64,000 bases of DNA from NCBI GenBank assembly GCA_017577365.1, contig PKRJ01000015.1:1-64000 (forward strand), in the 5' to 3' direction. The stretch is from Gammaproteobacteria bacterium (GTDB lineage Bacteria > Pseudomonadota > Gammaproteobacteria > Steroidobacterales > Rariloculaceae). Position numbers and translations under genes: made by a program. The notes below the pieces were generated by a model that saw only the letters and a list, made by a program, of their open reading frames with translations, searched no databases and was not told where the DNA came from. Each line of letters begins with the position of its first letter. The stretch's first letter is position 1. Positions 30,156 through 40,544 of this stretch are shown in pieces.

Positions 30156-32159
30156 TCACGCGCGGGCATGCGCCGGCCGCCGCGGGCGGCGCGGCCTGAA
30201 GTGCCGCACGAGCGCTTCGAGTCGCCGTAAGGCATGGCCGTTGCGGTCGGGCCCGTAGCGCGCGGCGAGATACGCCGCGGCGATCCGACGGACCGCCGCC
30301 GCCTCTCCGGGCAACGCGAGCGCGGCGCGCTCGGCGAATGCGCTCGGCGTCTCGTGCGGCGCCGGCGGGCGGATCCCGTATCGGCGGAGACGCCGGACGA
30401 AGCGGTCGAACGCTCGCACGACGGGATCGTGCACGCGACGCATGCGCGACCCGAGCGCGTGACCGATCGTGAGCAGCGCGAGGATCGCCGCGACGGCGAC
30501 GGCCGCGGTTCCGAGCAGCCGAGCCGCGCTCGGCGAGACGAAGCCGAGCCGCTCGAGGAACATGCGCTGGGACGCTTGACCGTACCCGACGACGACCTCG
30601 TACCAGCGCATCTCGAACGTATCCCAGAGATGCCGCATCGTGCGAATCAAGCCGACGCGGCCGATCGCCGAGCCGAGACCCGCGATCGCCGACGCGGCGC
30701 CGCGCTCGATCCGCTCCGGCGCGATCGCGGCGGTCGGATCGATCCGAACCCAGCCGCGATCCTCGAGCCAGACCTCGGTCCACGCGTGCGCGTCGGATTG
30801 CCGCACGACGTAATAGCCGCCGAAGCCGTTGCGCTCTCCGCCGTGGTAGCCCGTCACGACGCGCGCCGGCATGCCGGCCGCGCGCAACATGATCGCGAGC
30901 GCCGACGCGTAGTGCTCGCAGAAGCCTTCGCGCGTGTCGAACAGGAATTCGTCGACGGGCTGCGCACCGAGGCGCGCGGGCCGCAAGGTGTAGCGGAACG
31001 GCTCCCGCGTGAAGTGGTCGAGCGCGCGGCGAATCAGCGCCTCACCGGCGAGACCTTGTGCCTTCCAATCGGCGACGAGCGCGACGGTGCGCGGGCTCGA
31101 GCCTTCCGGCACGTAGGTGAGGCGATGCCGCTCGTAGAGGCCCGGCGGTTCGAGCGTGCGGTAGCGCGTGTGCGAGACCACGCGGTAATCGAGGCGTCGT
31201 CCGCGGTCGCGGCGCGTCCGGGCGACGAGCTGATAGTCCGACGTCATCACGAGCCGCCCGGGCTCGCTCCAGCTCCGTGGCATGTCGAGCGCGAAGGTCC
31301 AACCGGGCGTGCCGGGCTCGAGCAGCACGCGATACTCGACCGGCGCGCCGAGATACTCGACGCGCGGCGGCTCGTCGAGCCGGTGCGCGAACCCGCGCGT
31401 CCACGTCCGTCCGTCGAACTCGGCGAGGACCGGGCCGCGCCAATAGAGCTCGCCGAGCGGCGGAGGCTCGCCCTCGAACTCGACGCGGAACGCGATCTCG
31501 TCGGACAGCACGAGATGGCTGATGTCGCCGGGAGTCATCGAGTCCGACAAGCCGGTCGCGCCGCTTCCGGGCGCGGTCGGCAGCGCCCAGAGCGGGCCGG
31601 GCAGGCGAGGGAAGAGCACGAAGAGCACGAGCATGACCGGCACCGCCTTCACGAGAAGGCCGGCGGCGACGCCGAGCGTGCGCGCGGACGGCAGCAGCGG
31701 GCCGCCGCGGCCGAGCTGCACGAGACCCGCGGTGGTGACGAGGACGAAGACGATGAGATAGGCGCCGACCAGCGGGCTTTGATGCTCGAGCAGGCTCGCG
31801 AAGACGAGGAAATAGCTGATGATCATCAGCAAGACCTCGTCGCGGTGCGTCCTCGTCTCGACGAGCTTGAGCGCGACCATGGCGACGAGCAGCGCGCTGC
31901 CGGCGATGACGCCGTTGATCGTGCGGAACTCGGCGATCACGCCCGAGAACGCGGCGGCCGCGAGCACGATGCGCAGCGCCCGTCCGGGGGTGCGCCAGCC
32001 GAAACGGTCGGCGGCGAGCCGCCACGCCGCGGCGGCGAGCAGCAACGCCGGCAGCCAAGCGGGGAGCAGCGACCAATGCGGCAGGCTCGCCGCGACGACG
32101 ACGCCGGCCGACCACACGAGGCGTGCCCGGGTCGAGACCGGAGGCGTTACGGCGCTCAT
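30156..32159 (-). CDS. Membrane transglutaminase-like protein (TgpA family)
   Basis: A 667-residue protein. About six N-terminal membrane helices (to about residue 190) carry an extracytoplasmic region with a transglutaminase core: Cys in GFCEHYASAL (about 410), His in DAHAWTEVW (about 456) and Asp in IDPTAA. One more helix (about 560) precedes a cytoplasmic DUF4129-type tail. This is the TgpA architecture, whose P. aeruginosa member is essential. It is the last gene of the moxR-DUF58-transglutaminase operon (ATGA overlap with the DUF58 gene), a widespread unit thought to mediate assembly or maturation of an envelope component. Confidence 0.88.
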   Translation of the reverse strand: MSAVTPPVSTRARLVWSAGVVVAASLPHWSLLPAWLPALLLAAAAWRLAADRFGWRTPGRALRIVLAAAAFSGVIAEFRTINGVIAGSALLVAMVALKLVETRTHRDEVLLMIISYFLVFASLLEHQSPLVGAYLIVFVLVTTAGLVQLGRGGPLLPSARTLGVAAGLLVKAVPVMLVLFVLFPRLPGPLWALPTAPGSGATGLSDSMTPGDISHLVLSDEIAFRVEFEGEPPPLGELYWRGPVLAEFDGRTWTRGFAHRLDEPPRVEYLGAPVEYRVLLEPGTPGWTFALDMPRSWSEPGRLVMTSDYQLVARTRRDRGRRLDYRVVSHTRYRTLEPPGLYERHRLTYVPEGSSPRTVALVADWKAQGLAGEALIRRALDHFTREPFRYTLRPARLGAQPVDEFLFDTREGFCEHYASALAIMLRAAGMPARVVTGYHGGERNGFGGYYVVRQSDAHAWTEVWLEDRGWVRIDPTAAIAPERIERGAASAIAGLGSAIGRVGLIRTMRHLWDTFEMRWYEVVVGYGQASQRMFLERLGFVSPSAARLLGTAAVAVAAILALLTIGHALGSRMRRVHDPVVRAFDRFVRRLRRYGIRPPAPHETPSAFAERAALALPGEAAAVRRIAAAYLAARYGPDRNGHALRRLEALVRHFRPRRPRRPAHARA

Positions 32160-33193
32160 TGCCGGTCCTCGCTTGCCGCGGGGAAGAGGGCGAGCGCCTC
32201 GAGGCAGCGATGCAGATGGGATTCGCCGGAGCCGATAGGCACCGTTTGGCCGGGCAGGCGAAGACCGAAGCTCATGCCCTCGGCGGCCGCGTCGAGGCAC
32301 CAGCGCGCGAGCACGGACAGGCGCTGCTCGGGATCCTTGCCCGGGGCTTCGTCGTAGTCGAGCACGTCGACGCGGTCGCCGCCGCCCGCGAACTCTTTGA
32401 GAAGCAGCTCGTCGGTGCGCGCATAGGCCTTCCACGCGATGCGCCGCGGCGGATCGCCCGGCAGCGCGTTGCGCAGCCCCGCGAAATCCGCGTCGCCGCG
32501 TTCCGCCGTGTCGCTGCCGCGCTCCGTGCGCGTCGCGGGCCGCGGGATGCCGGGGGGCGCGGGCTCGGGATAGACGATGCAGGCGATATCCATGCGCGCG
32601 TAAGTCCACGCGCGAAAGAGCGCGCCGGGATGCCGCGTCGCGATCGAGAAGCGCGGCGCCTCGAGGCGTCCGCGACGCGTCGCGGGCACGCCGAACGCGA
32701 TGACGACGCTCTCGCCGGCGGGAACGTCGACCGGACCGAACTCTCGGCCTTCCGCGCCGAGCGCGATCTCGTAGCGGGGGACGCGCCCCGGATTCGAAAG
32801 CCGCAGCCGGAAGCGCGCCTCGCCGCCGGCGAAAACGGGCGAGGCGCCGGCGAACGAAACTTCGAGCCCGAGCAAGTTCGCGTGGCAGTGGTGCAGCATC
32901 GCGACGCCCAAGCCCACGAGCAGAAAGGTCAGCGCGAAGCCCAAGCTTGCGCTGTAGTTGATCGATGCGAACAGCATCGCGAGGACCACGCCGCCGAACG
33001 CCAGCCCGAAGCGAGTCGGAAGGATGTAGATGCGCCTGCGCCCGAGCACGAACGACGGCGGGTCCGACGGCCGACCGCGCGCAAGCCACGCGGCGAGGCG
33101 TCCCTTCGACAGGATTTCCGCAAGCGAGCGCGTTGCCGCTTGCGGCTTAGGGAACGCGAACCGCTTGGAGAACGGCGACGCCGACGTGGCCAC
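32156..33193 (-). CDS. DUF58 membrane protein
   Basis: Of 345 residues. Two hydrophobic segments (about 58-76 and 80-98) anchor it; the DUF58 motif LPGDPPRRIAWKAYARTDELLLKEF lies at about residue 230. DUF58 proteins carry a vWA-like fold and partner with MoxR AAA+ ATPases. The proposed start (MATSASPF) overlaps moxR by 47 bases; a later start near residue 20 would also be compatible with the membrane topology. Role with MoxR and TgpA is known only by association. Confidence 0.85.
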   Translation of the reverse strand: MATSASPFSKRFAFPKPQAATRSLAEILSKGRLAAWLARGRPSDPPSFVLGRRRIYILPTRFGLAFGGVVLAMLFASINYSASLGFALTFLLVGLGVAMLHHCHANLLGLEVSFAGASPVFAGGEARFRLRLSNPGRVPRYEIALGAEGREFGPVDVPAGESVVIAFGVPATRRGRLEAPRFSIATRHPGALFRAWTYARMDIACIVYPEPAPPGIPRPATRTERGSDTAERGDADFAGLRNALPGDPPRRIAWKAYARTDELLLKEFAGGGDRVDVLDYDEAPGKDPEQRLSVLARWCLDAAAEGMSFGLRLPGQTVPIGSGESHLHRCLEALALFPAASEDRQ

Positions 33194-34106
33194 GGGATTC
33201 GGGCGGCAGTTTCGACACGGGCTCGAGCCGATGCGCGACGACGCTCGGGAAGACCGCTTGCACGTCCTCGGGGTAGACGCCCGAGTGTCCGTGCATCAGG
33301 GCCCACGCCTGCGCGGCGCGCACGAGCGCGATGCCGGCGCGCGGCGAGAGGCCCGCGACGAACTCGCCGCACGAGCGCGTGTGCTCGATGAGCGCCTGGA
33401 CGTAGTCGAGGATCGGCTCGGAGAGGTGCACCTTCGGCACCTGCTCCTGGATGCGCAGCAGCGCGTCGACCGAAAGGCAAGGCTCGAGCTCGGCGACGAG
33501 CTCGCGGCGTTCGCTGCCCGCCAGCAGCTGCCGCTCGGCGGCGCGGCCGGGATAGCCGAGCTCGATCTGCATCAGGAAACGGTCGAGCTGCGACTCGGGC
33601 AGCGGGAACGTGCCGATCTGGTGCGACGGATTGCGCGTGCCGATGACGAAGAACGGTGCCGGCAACGCATACGTCGCGCCGTCGGCCGTGACCTGACGCT
33701 CCTCCATCGCTTCGAGCAGCGCGCTCTGCGCTTTCGGCGTCGCGCGGTTGATCTCGTCGGCGAGCACGACCTGCGAGAACAACGGCCCCTTGTGGAACTC
33801 GAACCGGCCGGTCGCGCGGTTGTATACCGAGACGCCGATGACGTCGGCGGGCAAGAGATCGCTCGTGAACTGCACGCGCTGGAAGCTCAAGTCCAGCGCT
33901 TTCGCGAGGGCGTGGGCGAGCGTCGTCTTGCCGACGCCGGGCAGATCCTCGATCAGCAGATGGCCGCGTGCGAGCAGGCATGCGACGGCGAGGCGGATCT
34001 GCACCGTCTTGCCGACGATGATGCGGTCGAGCGTTTCGACGACGCGGGCGATCAGCGGCGCGGCCGAGCTTTCGGTCCGCGCCGCGCGTAACGGCGGAGT
34101 GGACAT
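33147..34106 (-). CDS. MoxR-family AAA+ ATPase
   Basis: Chaperone-like ATPase of 319 residues. Walker A is LPGVGKTTLAHALA (about 57-70), Walker B is VVLADEINRATPKAQSALLEAM, and sensor/arginine finger segments FFVIGTRNP and LPESQLDRF follow. MoxR ATPases are thought to fit cofactors or alter vWA-domain proteins; here the partner is the DUF58 protein encoded immediately after. First gene of the three-gene unit. Confidence 0.92.
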   Translation of the reverse strand: MSTPPLRAARTESSAAPLIARVVETLDRIIVGKTVQIRLAVACLLARGHLLIEDLPGVGKTTLAHALAKALDLSFQRVQFTSDLLPADVIGVSVYNRATGRFEFHKGPLFSQVVLADEINRATPKAQSALLEAMEERQVTADGATYALPAPFFVIGTRNPSHQIGTFPLPESQLDRFLMQIELGYPGRAAERQLLAGSERRELVAELEPCLSVDALLRIQEQVPKVHLSEPILDYVQALIEHTRSCGEFVAGLSPRAGIALVRAAQAWALMHGHSGVYPEDVQAVFPSVVAHRLEPVSKLPPESRGHVGVAVLQAVRVP

Positions 34107-34209
34107 GGCGTGATGTTCGCCGAACCTCGCCGTACGGGATACTGTTCAGTCGTCTATTTGTGACTCATTGCGCAGCTTGACGCGGGCGGCACTCGTCGAG
34201 CGGCGGCCG

Positions 34210-36975
34210 TCAGGCGATCTCGTCGAGCCGCTCGAGCTGACCGCGAAGCCGCTCGATCCGCTGCTCGAGCTCGGCGACGCGCTCGCGCTCCTTCGCGACC
34301 ACGTCGGCCGGCGCGTTCGCGACGAACGCGGCGTTATCGAGCTTGCGGCGGCCCTTCTCGAGATCCGCGCTGGCCCGCTCGAGCTGCTTACCGAGGCGCT
34401 CGCGCTCGGCGCCGATATCGACGAGCCCCGCGAGCGGCACGAGGAGCTGCATGTCGCCGACGAGCGCGGTCGCGGCACCGCGCACCGCCGATGCCGATTC
34501 GACTTCGGAGATCTCGGCGAGCACCGCGAGGCGCTCGAGATAGGCGCGATGCCGCGCAACGCGATCGCGGTCCGTCGCGTTCGCACCCGCGAGCTTCACG
34601 ACGAGCCGCTGCGACGGCGAGATGTTCATTTCGCCGCGGATCTGACGGATGCCGACGACGAAGCTCTGCAGCCACTCCATCTCGGCTTCGGCCTCGGCGT
34701 CGACCGCGTAGTCCTCGGGCCGCGGCAGCGGCGTGAGCATGATCGTCTCGCCCTTCGCGCCGGTCGCGGCGGCGAGCTTGAGCCACAGGTCCTCGGTCAC
34801 GAACGGCGCCAGCGGATGCAGCAGCTTCAGAAGCGCATCGAGCGTCTCCGCGAGCGTCGCGCGCGTCGACGCGACCTCGCGCGGGTCGGCGTCGCTGGCC
34901 TGCAAGACCGGCTTCGTGAGCTCGAGATACCAGTCGCAGAGCTCGTGCCACGCGAAGTCGTAGAGCGCCTGCGTCATGAGATCGAAGCGGTACGCCGCGA
35001 CCGCATCGTGCGCGGCCCGCACCGCGCGGGCGAGGCGCGATCGGATCCAGCGGTCCGCGACCGTCGGCTTGCGCTCGCCGGCCGGCACGCCTCGCGCGAG
35101 GTGCGACAGCACGTAGCTCGTCGCGTTCCACAGCTTGTTGCAGAAGCGGTGATAGCCGTCGACGCGGCCGAGATCGAAGCGGATGTCGCGGCCCGTCGTC
35201 GCGAGCGACGCGAAAGTCAGGCGCAGCGCGTCGGCGCCGAACGCGGGAATGCCGTTCGGAAACTCCTTGCGCGTCGTCGCCTCGATCTTCGACTTCAGAT
35301 GCGTCTGCATCAGGCCTTCGGTGCGCTTGGCGACGAGGCCTTCGAGGTCGATGCCGTCGACGACGTCGAGCGGGTCGAGGATATTGCCCTTCGACTTCGA
35401 CATCTTCTGGCCTTCCGCGTCGCGCACGAGGCCGTGGATATAGACCTCGCGGAACGGCACGTCGCCCGCGAACTTCAGCCCCATCATGATCATCCGAGCG
35501 ACCCAGAAGAAGATGATGTCGAAGCCCGTGACGAGGACGTTCGTCGGGTACCAGGTCTTCAATGCCTCGGTCTTGTCCGGCCAGCCGAGCGTCGAGAACG
35601 GCCAGAGCGCGGACGAGAACCACGTATCGAGCACGTCCTCGTCCTGACGAAGAGGCAGGTCCGGCGGAAGGTTGTTCTTCGCGCGCGCGTCGGCCTCGTC
35701 GCGCCCGACGTAGATGCGCCCTTGGTCGTCGTACCATGCCGGAATACGGTGGCCCCACCAGAGCTGGCGCGAGATGCACCAGTCCTGGATGTTGCGCATC
35801 CATTCGAAATAGGTCTTCGACCAGTTCTCGGGGACGAAACGCACGCGGCCGTCCTCGACCGCCGCGATCGCGGCCTCGGCGAGCGGCTTCGTGCGCACGT
35901 ACCACTGATCCGTGAGATACGGCTCGACGACCGCACCGCTGCGGTCGCCGCGCGGAATCATCGAGACGTGATCGTCGATGCCGTCGAGCAGGCCGAGCGC
36001 CTGCATTTCCGCGACGATCTTCTCGCGCGCGACGAAGCGGTCGAGCCCGCGATACGCCTCGGGTGTGTTGTCGTTGAGCGCCGCGTTCTCGTCGAACACG
36101 TTGATCATCGGCAGGCCGTGCCGGAGGCCCACCTCGTAGTCGTTGAAGTCGTGCGCCGGCGTGATCTTGACGCAGCCCGTGCCGAACTCGGGATCGACGT
36201 ACTCGTCCGCGATGATCGGGATCGTGCGCTCGGCGATGGGCAAGCGCACGGCTTTGCCGATCAGGTGCCGATAGCGCTCGTCGTCCGGATGCACGGCCAC
36301 CGCGGTATCGCCGAGCATCGTCTCGGGCCGGGTCGTTGCGACGACGAGATAGCCGTTACCCTCCGCGAGGGGATAGCGGAAGCGCCAGAGCTTGCCTTTT
36401 TCCTCGCTGCTCAGCACCTCGAGGTCGGACAGCGCGGTGTGCAGCACCGGGTCCCAGTTCACGAGGCGTTTGCCGCGGTAGATCAGGCCTTCGTCGTAGA
36501 GCCTGACGAACACCTCGACGACCGCGCGCGACAGCCCCTCGTCCATCGTGAACCGATCGCGCGACCAGTCGACGGACGCGCCGAGCCGGCGCATCTGCCT
36601 CGAGATCGTGCCGCCCGAGCGTTCCTTCCACTGCCAGACGCGCTCGACGAATTTCTCGCGGCCGAGCTCGCGGCGCGACGTCCCCTCGGCGTTCAAGAGC
36701 CGCTCGACGACCATCTGCGTCGCGATGCCGGCGTGGTCCGTGCCCGGCTGCCACAGCACGTTGCGGCCGAGCATGCGGTGCCAGCGGATCAGCGCGTCCA
36801 TGATCGTGTGCTGGAACGCGTGCCCCATGTGCAGCGTGCCGGTGACGTTCGGCGGCGGGATGACGATGCAGTAGGGTTCGCCGCGACCCGACGGCGCGAA
36901 GTAGCCGGCGCGCTCCCACCGGGCGTAATGGTTCGACTCGACCTCGACCTCCGCGGGCCGGTATCCCTTGCTCAA
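34210..36975 (-). CDS. valS: Valyl-tRNA synthetase
   Basis: Class I synthetase of 921 residues with an editing (CP1) domain. HIGH motif is [15 protein letters not shown] (near residue 40); KMSKSKGN lies near residue 523; the ending is the ValS-type coiled coil (about 850-921, [20 protein letters not shown] and later heptads). It is the last gene of pepA-holC-(98 aa)-valS on the minus strand, the order of E. coli and relatives (pepA-holC-valS). The stop at 34210 is 103 bases from moxR, and that gap holds no gene. Confidence 0.97.
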   Translation of the reverse strand: MSKGYRPAEVEVESNHYARWERAGYFAPSGRGEPYCIVIPPPNVTGTLHMGHAFQHTIMDALIRWHRMLGRNVLWQPGTDHAGIATQMVVERLLNAEGTSRRELGREKFVERVWQWKERSGGTISRQMRRLGASVDWSRDRFTMDEGLSRAVVEVFVRLYDEGLIYRGKRLVNWDPVLHTALSDLEVLSSEEKGKLWRFRYPLAEGNGYLVVATTRPETMLGDTAVAVHPDDERYRHLIGKAVRLPIAERTIPIIADEYVDPEFGTGCVKITPAHDFNDYEVGLRHGLPMINVFDENAALNDNTPEAYRGLDRFVAREKIVAEMQALGLLDGIDDHVSMIPRGDRSGAVVEPYLTDQWYVRTKPLAEAAIAAVEDGRVRFVPENWSKTYFEWMRNIQDWCISRQLWWGHRIPAWYDDQGRIYVGRDEADARAKNNLPPDLPLRQDEDVLDTWFSSALWPFSTLGWPDKTEALKTWYPTNVLVTGFDIIFFWVARMIMMGLKFAGDVPFREVYIHGLVRDAEGQKMSKSKGNILDPLDVVDGIDLEGLVAKRTEGLMQTHLKSKIEATTRKEFPNGIPAFGADALRLTFASLATTGRDIRFDLGRVDGYHRFCNKLWNATSYVLSHLARGVPAGERKPTVADRWIRSRLARAVRAAHDAVAAYRFDLMTQALYDFAWHELCDWYLELTKPVLQASDADPREVASTRATLAETLDALLKLLHPLAPFVTEDLWLKLAAATGAKGETIMLTPLPRPEDYAVDAEAEAEMEWLQSFVVGIRQIRGEMNISPSQRLVVKLAGANATDRDRVARHRAYLERLAVLAEISEVESASAVRGAATALVGDMQLLVPLAGLVDIGAERERLGKQLERASADLEKGRRKLDNAAFVANAPADVVAKERERVAELEQRIERLRGQLERLDEIA

Positions 36976-37023
36976 CTTCCCAACCTCCGTGGTTCCGTGC
37001 GTCGCGGCCGGCCACGTACCCGC

Positions 37024-37320
37024 TCAGGCCGGCCGGCCGCTGTTCCCTTCAGTCTCCAGATGCTCGCGCAGAATCGAGTCGATCAGCTCGGGCAGCGCCT
37101 CTCGGAGCCGACTCGTGATTTGCTCGAGGAGATGCGCCTCCATCTCGGCGAAGGCGTTGCGCATCAGCTCCTCGGCCAACGCGAACGTTGCGGCGGCGAG
37201 CCGCGTCTGAAGCTCCGCGACGAGCGCGTCGGTGAACGTAGGATACCCGGGAACGGCGTGGTCGAGGTCGGTGACCACGTCGGTCAGCACGGGAATGGCC
37301 GAATCGAGGGGGTCGTGCAT
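37024..37320 (-). CDS. Small conserved protein between holC and valS (DUF2486-like)
   Basis: A 98-residue acidic, helix-rich protein, MHDPLDSAIPVLTDVVTDLD at the N-terminus, then Ala/Glu/Leu-rich helices to the end. The opening IPVLTDVV and the position after holC recall DUF2486, a betaproteobacterial family of unknown function; I am not sure of that assignment. The ATG shares one base with the holC stop (TGATG), a typical coupled start, which supports it being a gene. There is no membrane helix or catalytic motif. Confidence 0.6.
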   Translation of the reverse strand: MHDPLDSAIPVLTDVVTDLDHAVPGYPTFTDALVAELQTRLAAATFALAEELMRNAFAEMEAHLLEQITSRLREALPELIDSILREHLETEGNSGRPA

Positions 37321-37757
37321 CAGGCTCTGATCTGGTGGGTTTTCAGCGAATAGCCCCGATCCCGATAGAAGCGATAGCGTTCGCGTCCCTGTGCACGCCG
37401 AGATGCGTCGCCGTCGACGATCTCCGCAAGCCGCGCGTAGCGGCTGAAATACTCCGGCACGTCGCTCGCGAGGTTGATCAGCAGGTCCCAGCGATCGCCG
37501 ACCGGCCCCGGCCCGTCGTCGATCACGACCGGCTCGAGCAGCGGCTCCCGCGCGTCGCTGGCGAGCCGATGGGGCAGGAAGCTCCCCTGCGAGAACGTCC
37601 ACAGCAACTCGTCGAGCGTTTTCGCCTCGACCGGCGAGCTCGGACGGATCAGCACCGCGAGGCCTCGGTCGGCGGCCTTGTCGGCGAGACGGCAAGCGAA
37701 CGTCAGCCGGAATTCGTCCGATGCACGGTCGAGGATATAGAAGTCGATCTCGGTCAC
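37320..37757 (-). CDS. holC: DNA polymerase III chi subunit
   Basis: Clamp-loader accessory protein that links the replisome to single-stranded DNA-binding protein. 145 residues. The opening TEIDFYIL and the ladder of AADRGLAVLIRPSSP, LDELLWTFSQGSFLPH and DDGPGPVGDRWDLLINL match chi. The start is GTG 37757, overlapping the pepA stop (GTGA); no other start precedes the conserved first residues. Sits between pepA and valS as in most gammaproteobacteria. Confidence 0.92.
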   Translation of the reverse strand: MTEIDFYILDRASDEFRLTFACRLADKAADRGLAVLIRPSSPVEAKTLDELLWTFSQGSFLPHRLASDAREPLLEPVVIDDGPGPVGDRWDLLINLASDVPEYFSRYARLAEIVDGDASRRAQGRERYRFYRDRGYSLKTHQIRA

Positions 37758-39259
37758 GCCGCGTCGAGATTGAGCAAGAAGTCGACGAGGAGCGGCACCG
37801 GCCGGCCGGTCGCCCCCTTCTGCGACTCGCCGCGCCACGCGACGCCGGCGATATCGAGATGGGCCCACGCCGTGCCTTCGACGAACTTCGCGAGGAAGGC
37901 CGCCGCGACGCTCGCGCCGCCGTCGCGGCTGCCCGCGTTCGCGAAATCCGCGAAATTGCTCTTCAGCGACTCGCCGTACTCCTCGTCGACGGGCAGGCGC
38001 CACGCGGTGTCGAGCGATCGGGACGATGCCTCGAGCAACGCGGTCGCGAGCGTTTCGTCGTTCGAGAAAAGCCCCGTGTGCAGATGCCCGAGCGCGACCA
38101 CGCACGCCCCGGTCAAGGTCGCGACGTCGATCAGGTAACGCGGCGCGAACCGCTGAATCGCGTAGGTGATCGCGTCGCAGAGGATCAGCCGGCCTTCGGC
38201 GTCGGTGTTGAGGATCTCGATCGTCTTGCCGGACAGGCTCTTGACGATGTCGCCGGGCCGGGTCGCGCGGCCGCTCGGCATGTTCTCCGCCGCGGGCACG
38301 ACGGCGACCACGTTGCGCGCGGGGCCGATCTCGGCGATCGCCGCCATCGCGCCGAGCACGGCCGCGGCGCCGCACATGTCGAACTTCATCTCGTCCATCT
38401 TCGGCGGCGGCTTCAGCGAGATCCCGCCGGTGTCGAACGTGATGCCCTTGCCGCAAAGCGCGATCGGCTTCTCGCGCTTCGGCGCGCCGTTATAACGCAG
38501 CACGATCAGGCGAGGGGGCTCCTCCGTGCCGCGGGCGACGGAGAGGAGCGCGCCCATGCCGAGCTTCTCGATCTGCCGCTCGGTCAGCACCTCGACGTCG
38601 AGCTTGTCGTGCTCGGCCGCGAGCGCTTTCGCTTGCTCCGCGAGATGCGACGGGGTGCAGACGTTCGGCGGGCGGTTGCCGAGGTTGCGCGTGAGGTCCA
38701 TGCCGTTCGCGATCGCGGCGCCGTGCGCGATGCCGCGACGCGTCTCCGCGACGTCGGCGGCGTTCGAGACCGCGAGGCCGATGCGGGAGAGGCGCTTGCG
38801 GCCGCGCCCTTCGCCGCTCTCGGCGTCGCTTTTCAGCTCGTCGAAGCGGTAGACGGCGCTGCGCACCGTCTCGACCGAGAGCCGCGCCGCGTAGTATGCC
38901 GTCAGGCCGCTCGGGCGCTCCCACGCGAGGAAGCTCACGGCTTCGCGGATGCCCTTGTCCTTGAGCGCTCCGACGGCCGAGGCGAGGGCCCGGCACAGCT
39001 TCTTCGCGTCGAACTCGGCCGCTTTGCCGCAGCCGACGAGGAGCCATTGCTCCGCGGCGCCGCCGCTCGGGGTCGGGACGAGCAACGTCGCGCCGAGCTT
39101 GGCCGATGCGGCACCGGAGCGCACGAGCCGGCGGATCAGGCCGCCCGATGCGGCGTCGATCTCGCGCGCCGCGCCGGTCAGCGGTCCGTCGAACAACGGC
39201 AGGATCGCGCACGCCGTGCGCTGATCGGCCGGTGCCCCGGTCTTGACGGAAAAGTCCAT
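37754..39259 (-). CDS. pepA: Cytosol leucyl aminopeptidase
   Basis: Two-metal M17 aminopeptidase, 501 residues. The signature NTDAEGRLIL and the metal ligands in GKGITFDTGGISLK and DMCGAAA are present. In E. coli the protein also binds DNA (Xer recombination, carAB), but that role cannot be inferred here. ATG 39259 has a GAGGAA ribosome-binding site about 6 bases before it, so the longer open frame to 39328 is not needed. Divergent from lptF across 190 bases. Confidence 0.95.
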   Translation of the reverse strand: MDFSVKTGAPADQRTACAILPLFDGPLTGAAREIDAASGGLIRRLVRSGAASAKLGATLLVPTPSGGAAEQWLLVGCGKAAEFDAKKLCRALASAVGALKDKGIREAVSFLAWERPSGLTAYYAARLSVETVRSAVYRFDELKSDAESGEGRGRKRLSRIGLAVSNAADVAETRRGIAHGAAIANGMDLTRNLGNRPPNVCTPSHLAEQAKALAAEHDKLDVEVLTERQIEKLGMGALLSVARGTEEPPRLIVLRYNGAPKREKPIALCGKGITFDTGGISLKPPPKMDEMKFDMCGAAAVLGAMAAIAEIGPARNVVAVVPAAENMPSGRATRPGDIVKSLSGKTIEILNTDAEGRLILCDAITYAIQRFAPRYLIDVATLTGACVVALGHLHTGLFSNDETLATALLEASSRSLDTAWRLPVDEEYGESLKSNFADFANAGSRDGGASVAAAFLAKFVEGTAWAHLDIAGVAWRGESQKGATGRPVPLLVDFLLNLDAA

Positions 39260-39449
39260 TCGTCGTTCCTCGCTACTTCCTCGGGGCTTGATCGCCGATC
39301 GGCACGTTTCGGGGAAGCGGTTTCGCACCGGTCCCGAAAGGGGAGATCGCGGCCGAGAGCGGGTGAGCCCATGTTATCGCTTGTTGTTGCCCGCGTCGGC
39401 AGTGCCCGCTAGTGTACTCGATCCTTCGAATCTACCGGAAACCGGCACC

Positions 39450-40544
39450 GTGAGCATCGTCAGCCGATACGTCTTCCGCGAGTGCTTCGCGGCGCTGACG
39501 CTCGTGCTCGTCGTCCTGTTCCTGATCCTCTTGAGCAACCAGCTCGCCGAGGTCCTCGGCGAGGCCGCGGCCGGATCACTTCCCCGCGAGGCGGTATTTC
39601 CGATCCTGGGACTGACGTCGCTGAGCTATGTGACGATGCTCGCGCCGTTCGCGTTGTTCCTCGGGATCATGCTCGCGCTCGCGCGCCTGAACCGGGACTC
39701 GGAGATGGTCGCGCTCTGGGCATGCGGCGTTGGCCCGGCACGGCTGCTTCGCCCGATCGGTCTGTTGACCCTGTTGCTTGCCGCCGGCACGAGCTGGCTC
39801 TCGCTCGTGCAGACGCCGACGGCGGTCCGTCGGATCGAGGAAATCAAGATCGAGGCGCAGGAGGCGCTCCAGGTGTCGGTGATCGAGGCCGGCAAGTTCG
39901 CGAGCCCCGACTCGGGCGAGACGGTGATTTACGCGCGCGAGGTGCATGACGACGAGCTCGCGGGCGTGTTCCTGCAGCGCCACGTCGGCGAGCGCGTCGT
40001 CGCGATACTCGCGGATCGAGGGCGGCGCGTGCAGGACGCGGAGAGCGGGCATTTGTCGTTCGTGCTGTTCGACGGCATGCATTACGAAGGCGTGCCCGGA
40101 GAGACGGATTTCTTCGTGATGAAGTTCGGAGAGCAAGGGTTCCCGGTTCGCGTGCCGAAGGACGAGGAGTACGAGCCGCCGATCGAGATGAGGTCGACTT
40201 CCGAGCTCGTCGCCGCGACCGATCCGCTCTCCGCCGCCGAGCTCCAGTGGCGAATCTCCTCGCCGCTCTCGGCGATCGTGCTCGCCTTGCTCGCGGTTCC
40301 GCTCGCCCGATCGTCGCCGCGCGCCGGGCGGTATTCCCGCATCGGCATCGGCATCCTGGTCTACATCATCTACGTGGACAGCCTGTCGATCGCGCGCGTC
40401 TGGCTCGAGCGGGGACTCGTGCCGGAATGGATCGGGCTCTGGTGGGTGCACGTGCTCGCGGGTCTCGTCGGCCTCCTGCTGCTCGCGCGGGAAAGCGGCT
40501 GGTTGGCGGCGCAGCCTTCGAAAGCACGGAGCGAAGCGGCCTGA
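39450..40544 (+). CDS. lptF: LPS export permease LptF
   Basis: Inner-membrane subunit of the LptB2FG transporter that extracts lipopolysaccharide toward the outer membrane. 364 residues: three N-terminal helices, a periplasmic beta-jellyroll domain (about 120-260), and three C-terminal helices. It begins SIVSRYVFREC, typical of LptF. GTG 39450 is chosen because it directly precedes this conserved N-terminus; the open frame back to 39243 crosses the promoter area. It shares one base with lptG (TGATG). Confidence 0.93.
   Translation: MSIVSRYVFRECFAALTLVLVVLFLILLSNQLAEVLGEAAAGSLPREAVFPILGLTSLSYVTMLAPFALFLGIMLALARLNRDSEMVALWACGVGPARLLRPIGLLTLLLAAGTSWLSLVQTPTAVRRIEEIKIEAQEALQVSVIEAGKFASPDSGETVIYAREVHDDELAGVFLQRHVGERVVAILADRGRRVQDAESGHLSFVLFDGMHYEGVPGETDFFVMKFGEQGFPVRVPKDEEYEPPIEMRSTSELVAATDPLSAAELQWRISSPLSAIVLALLAVPLARSSPRAGRYSRIGIGILVYIIYVDSLSIARVWLERGLVPEWIGLWWVHVLAGLVGLLLLARESGWLAAQPSKARSEAA

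Noticed and set aside
30234-32357. 707-codon open frame on + across the transglutaminase gene
   Set aside because: Antisense of the TgpA-like gene; low-complexity Arg/Glu text, no domain.
34168-37353. 1061-codon open frame on + across valS
   Set aside because: It lies fully antisense to valS, whose motifs are intact. Its composition (Arg, Glu, Asp, His rich) is that of the antisense frame of GC-rich DNA.
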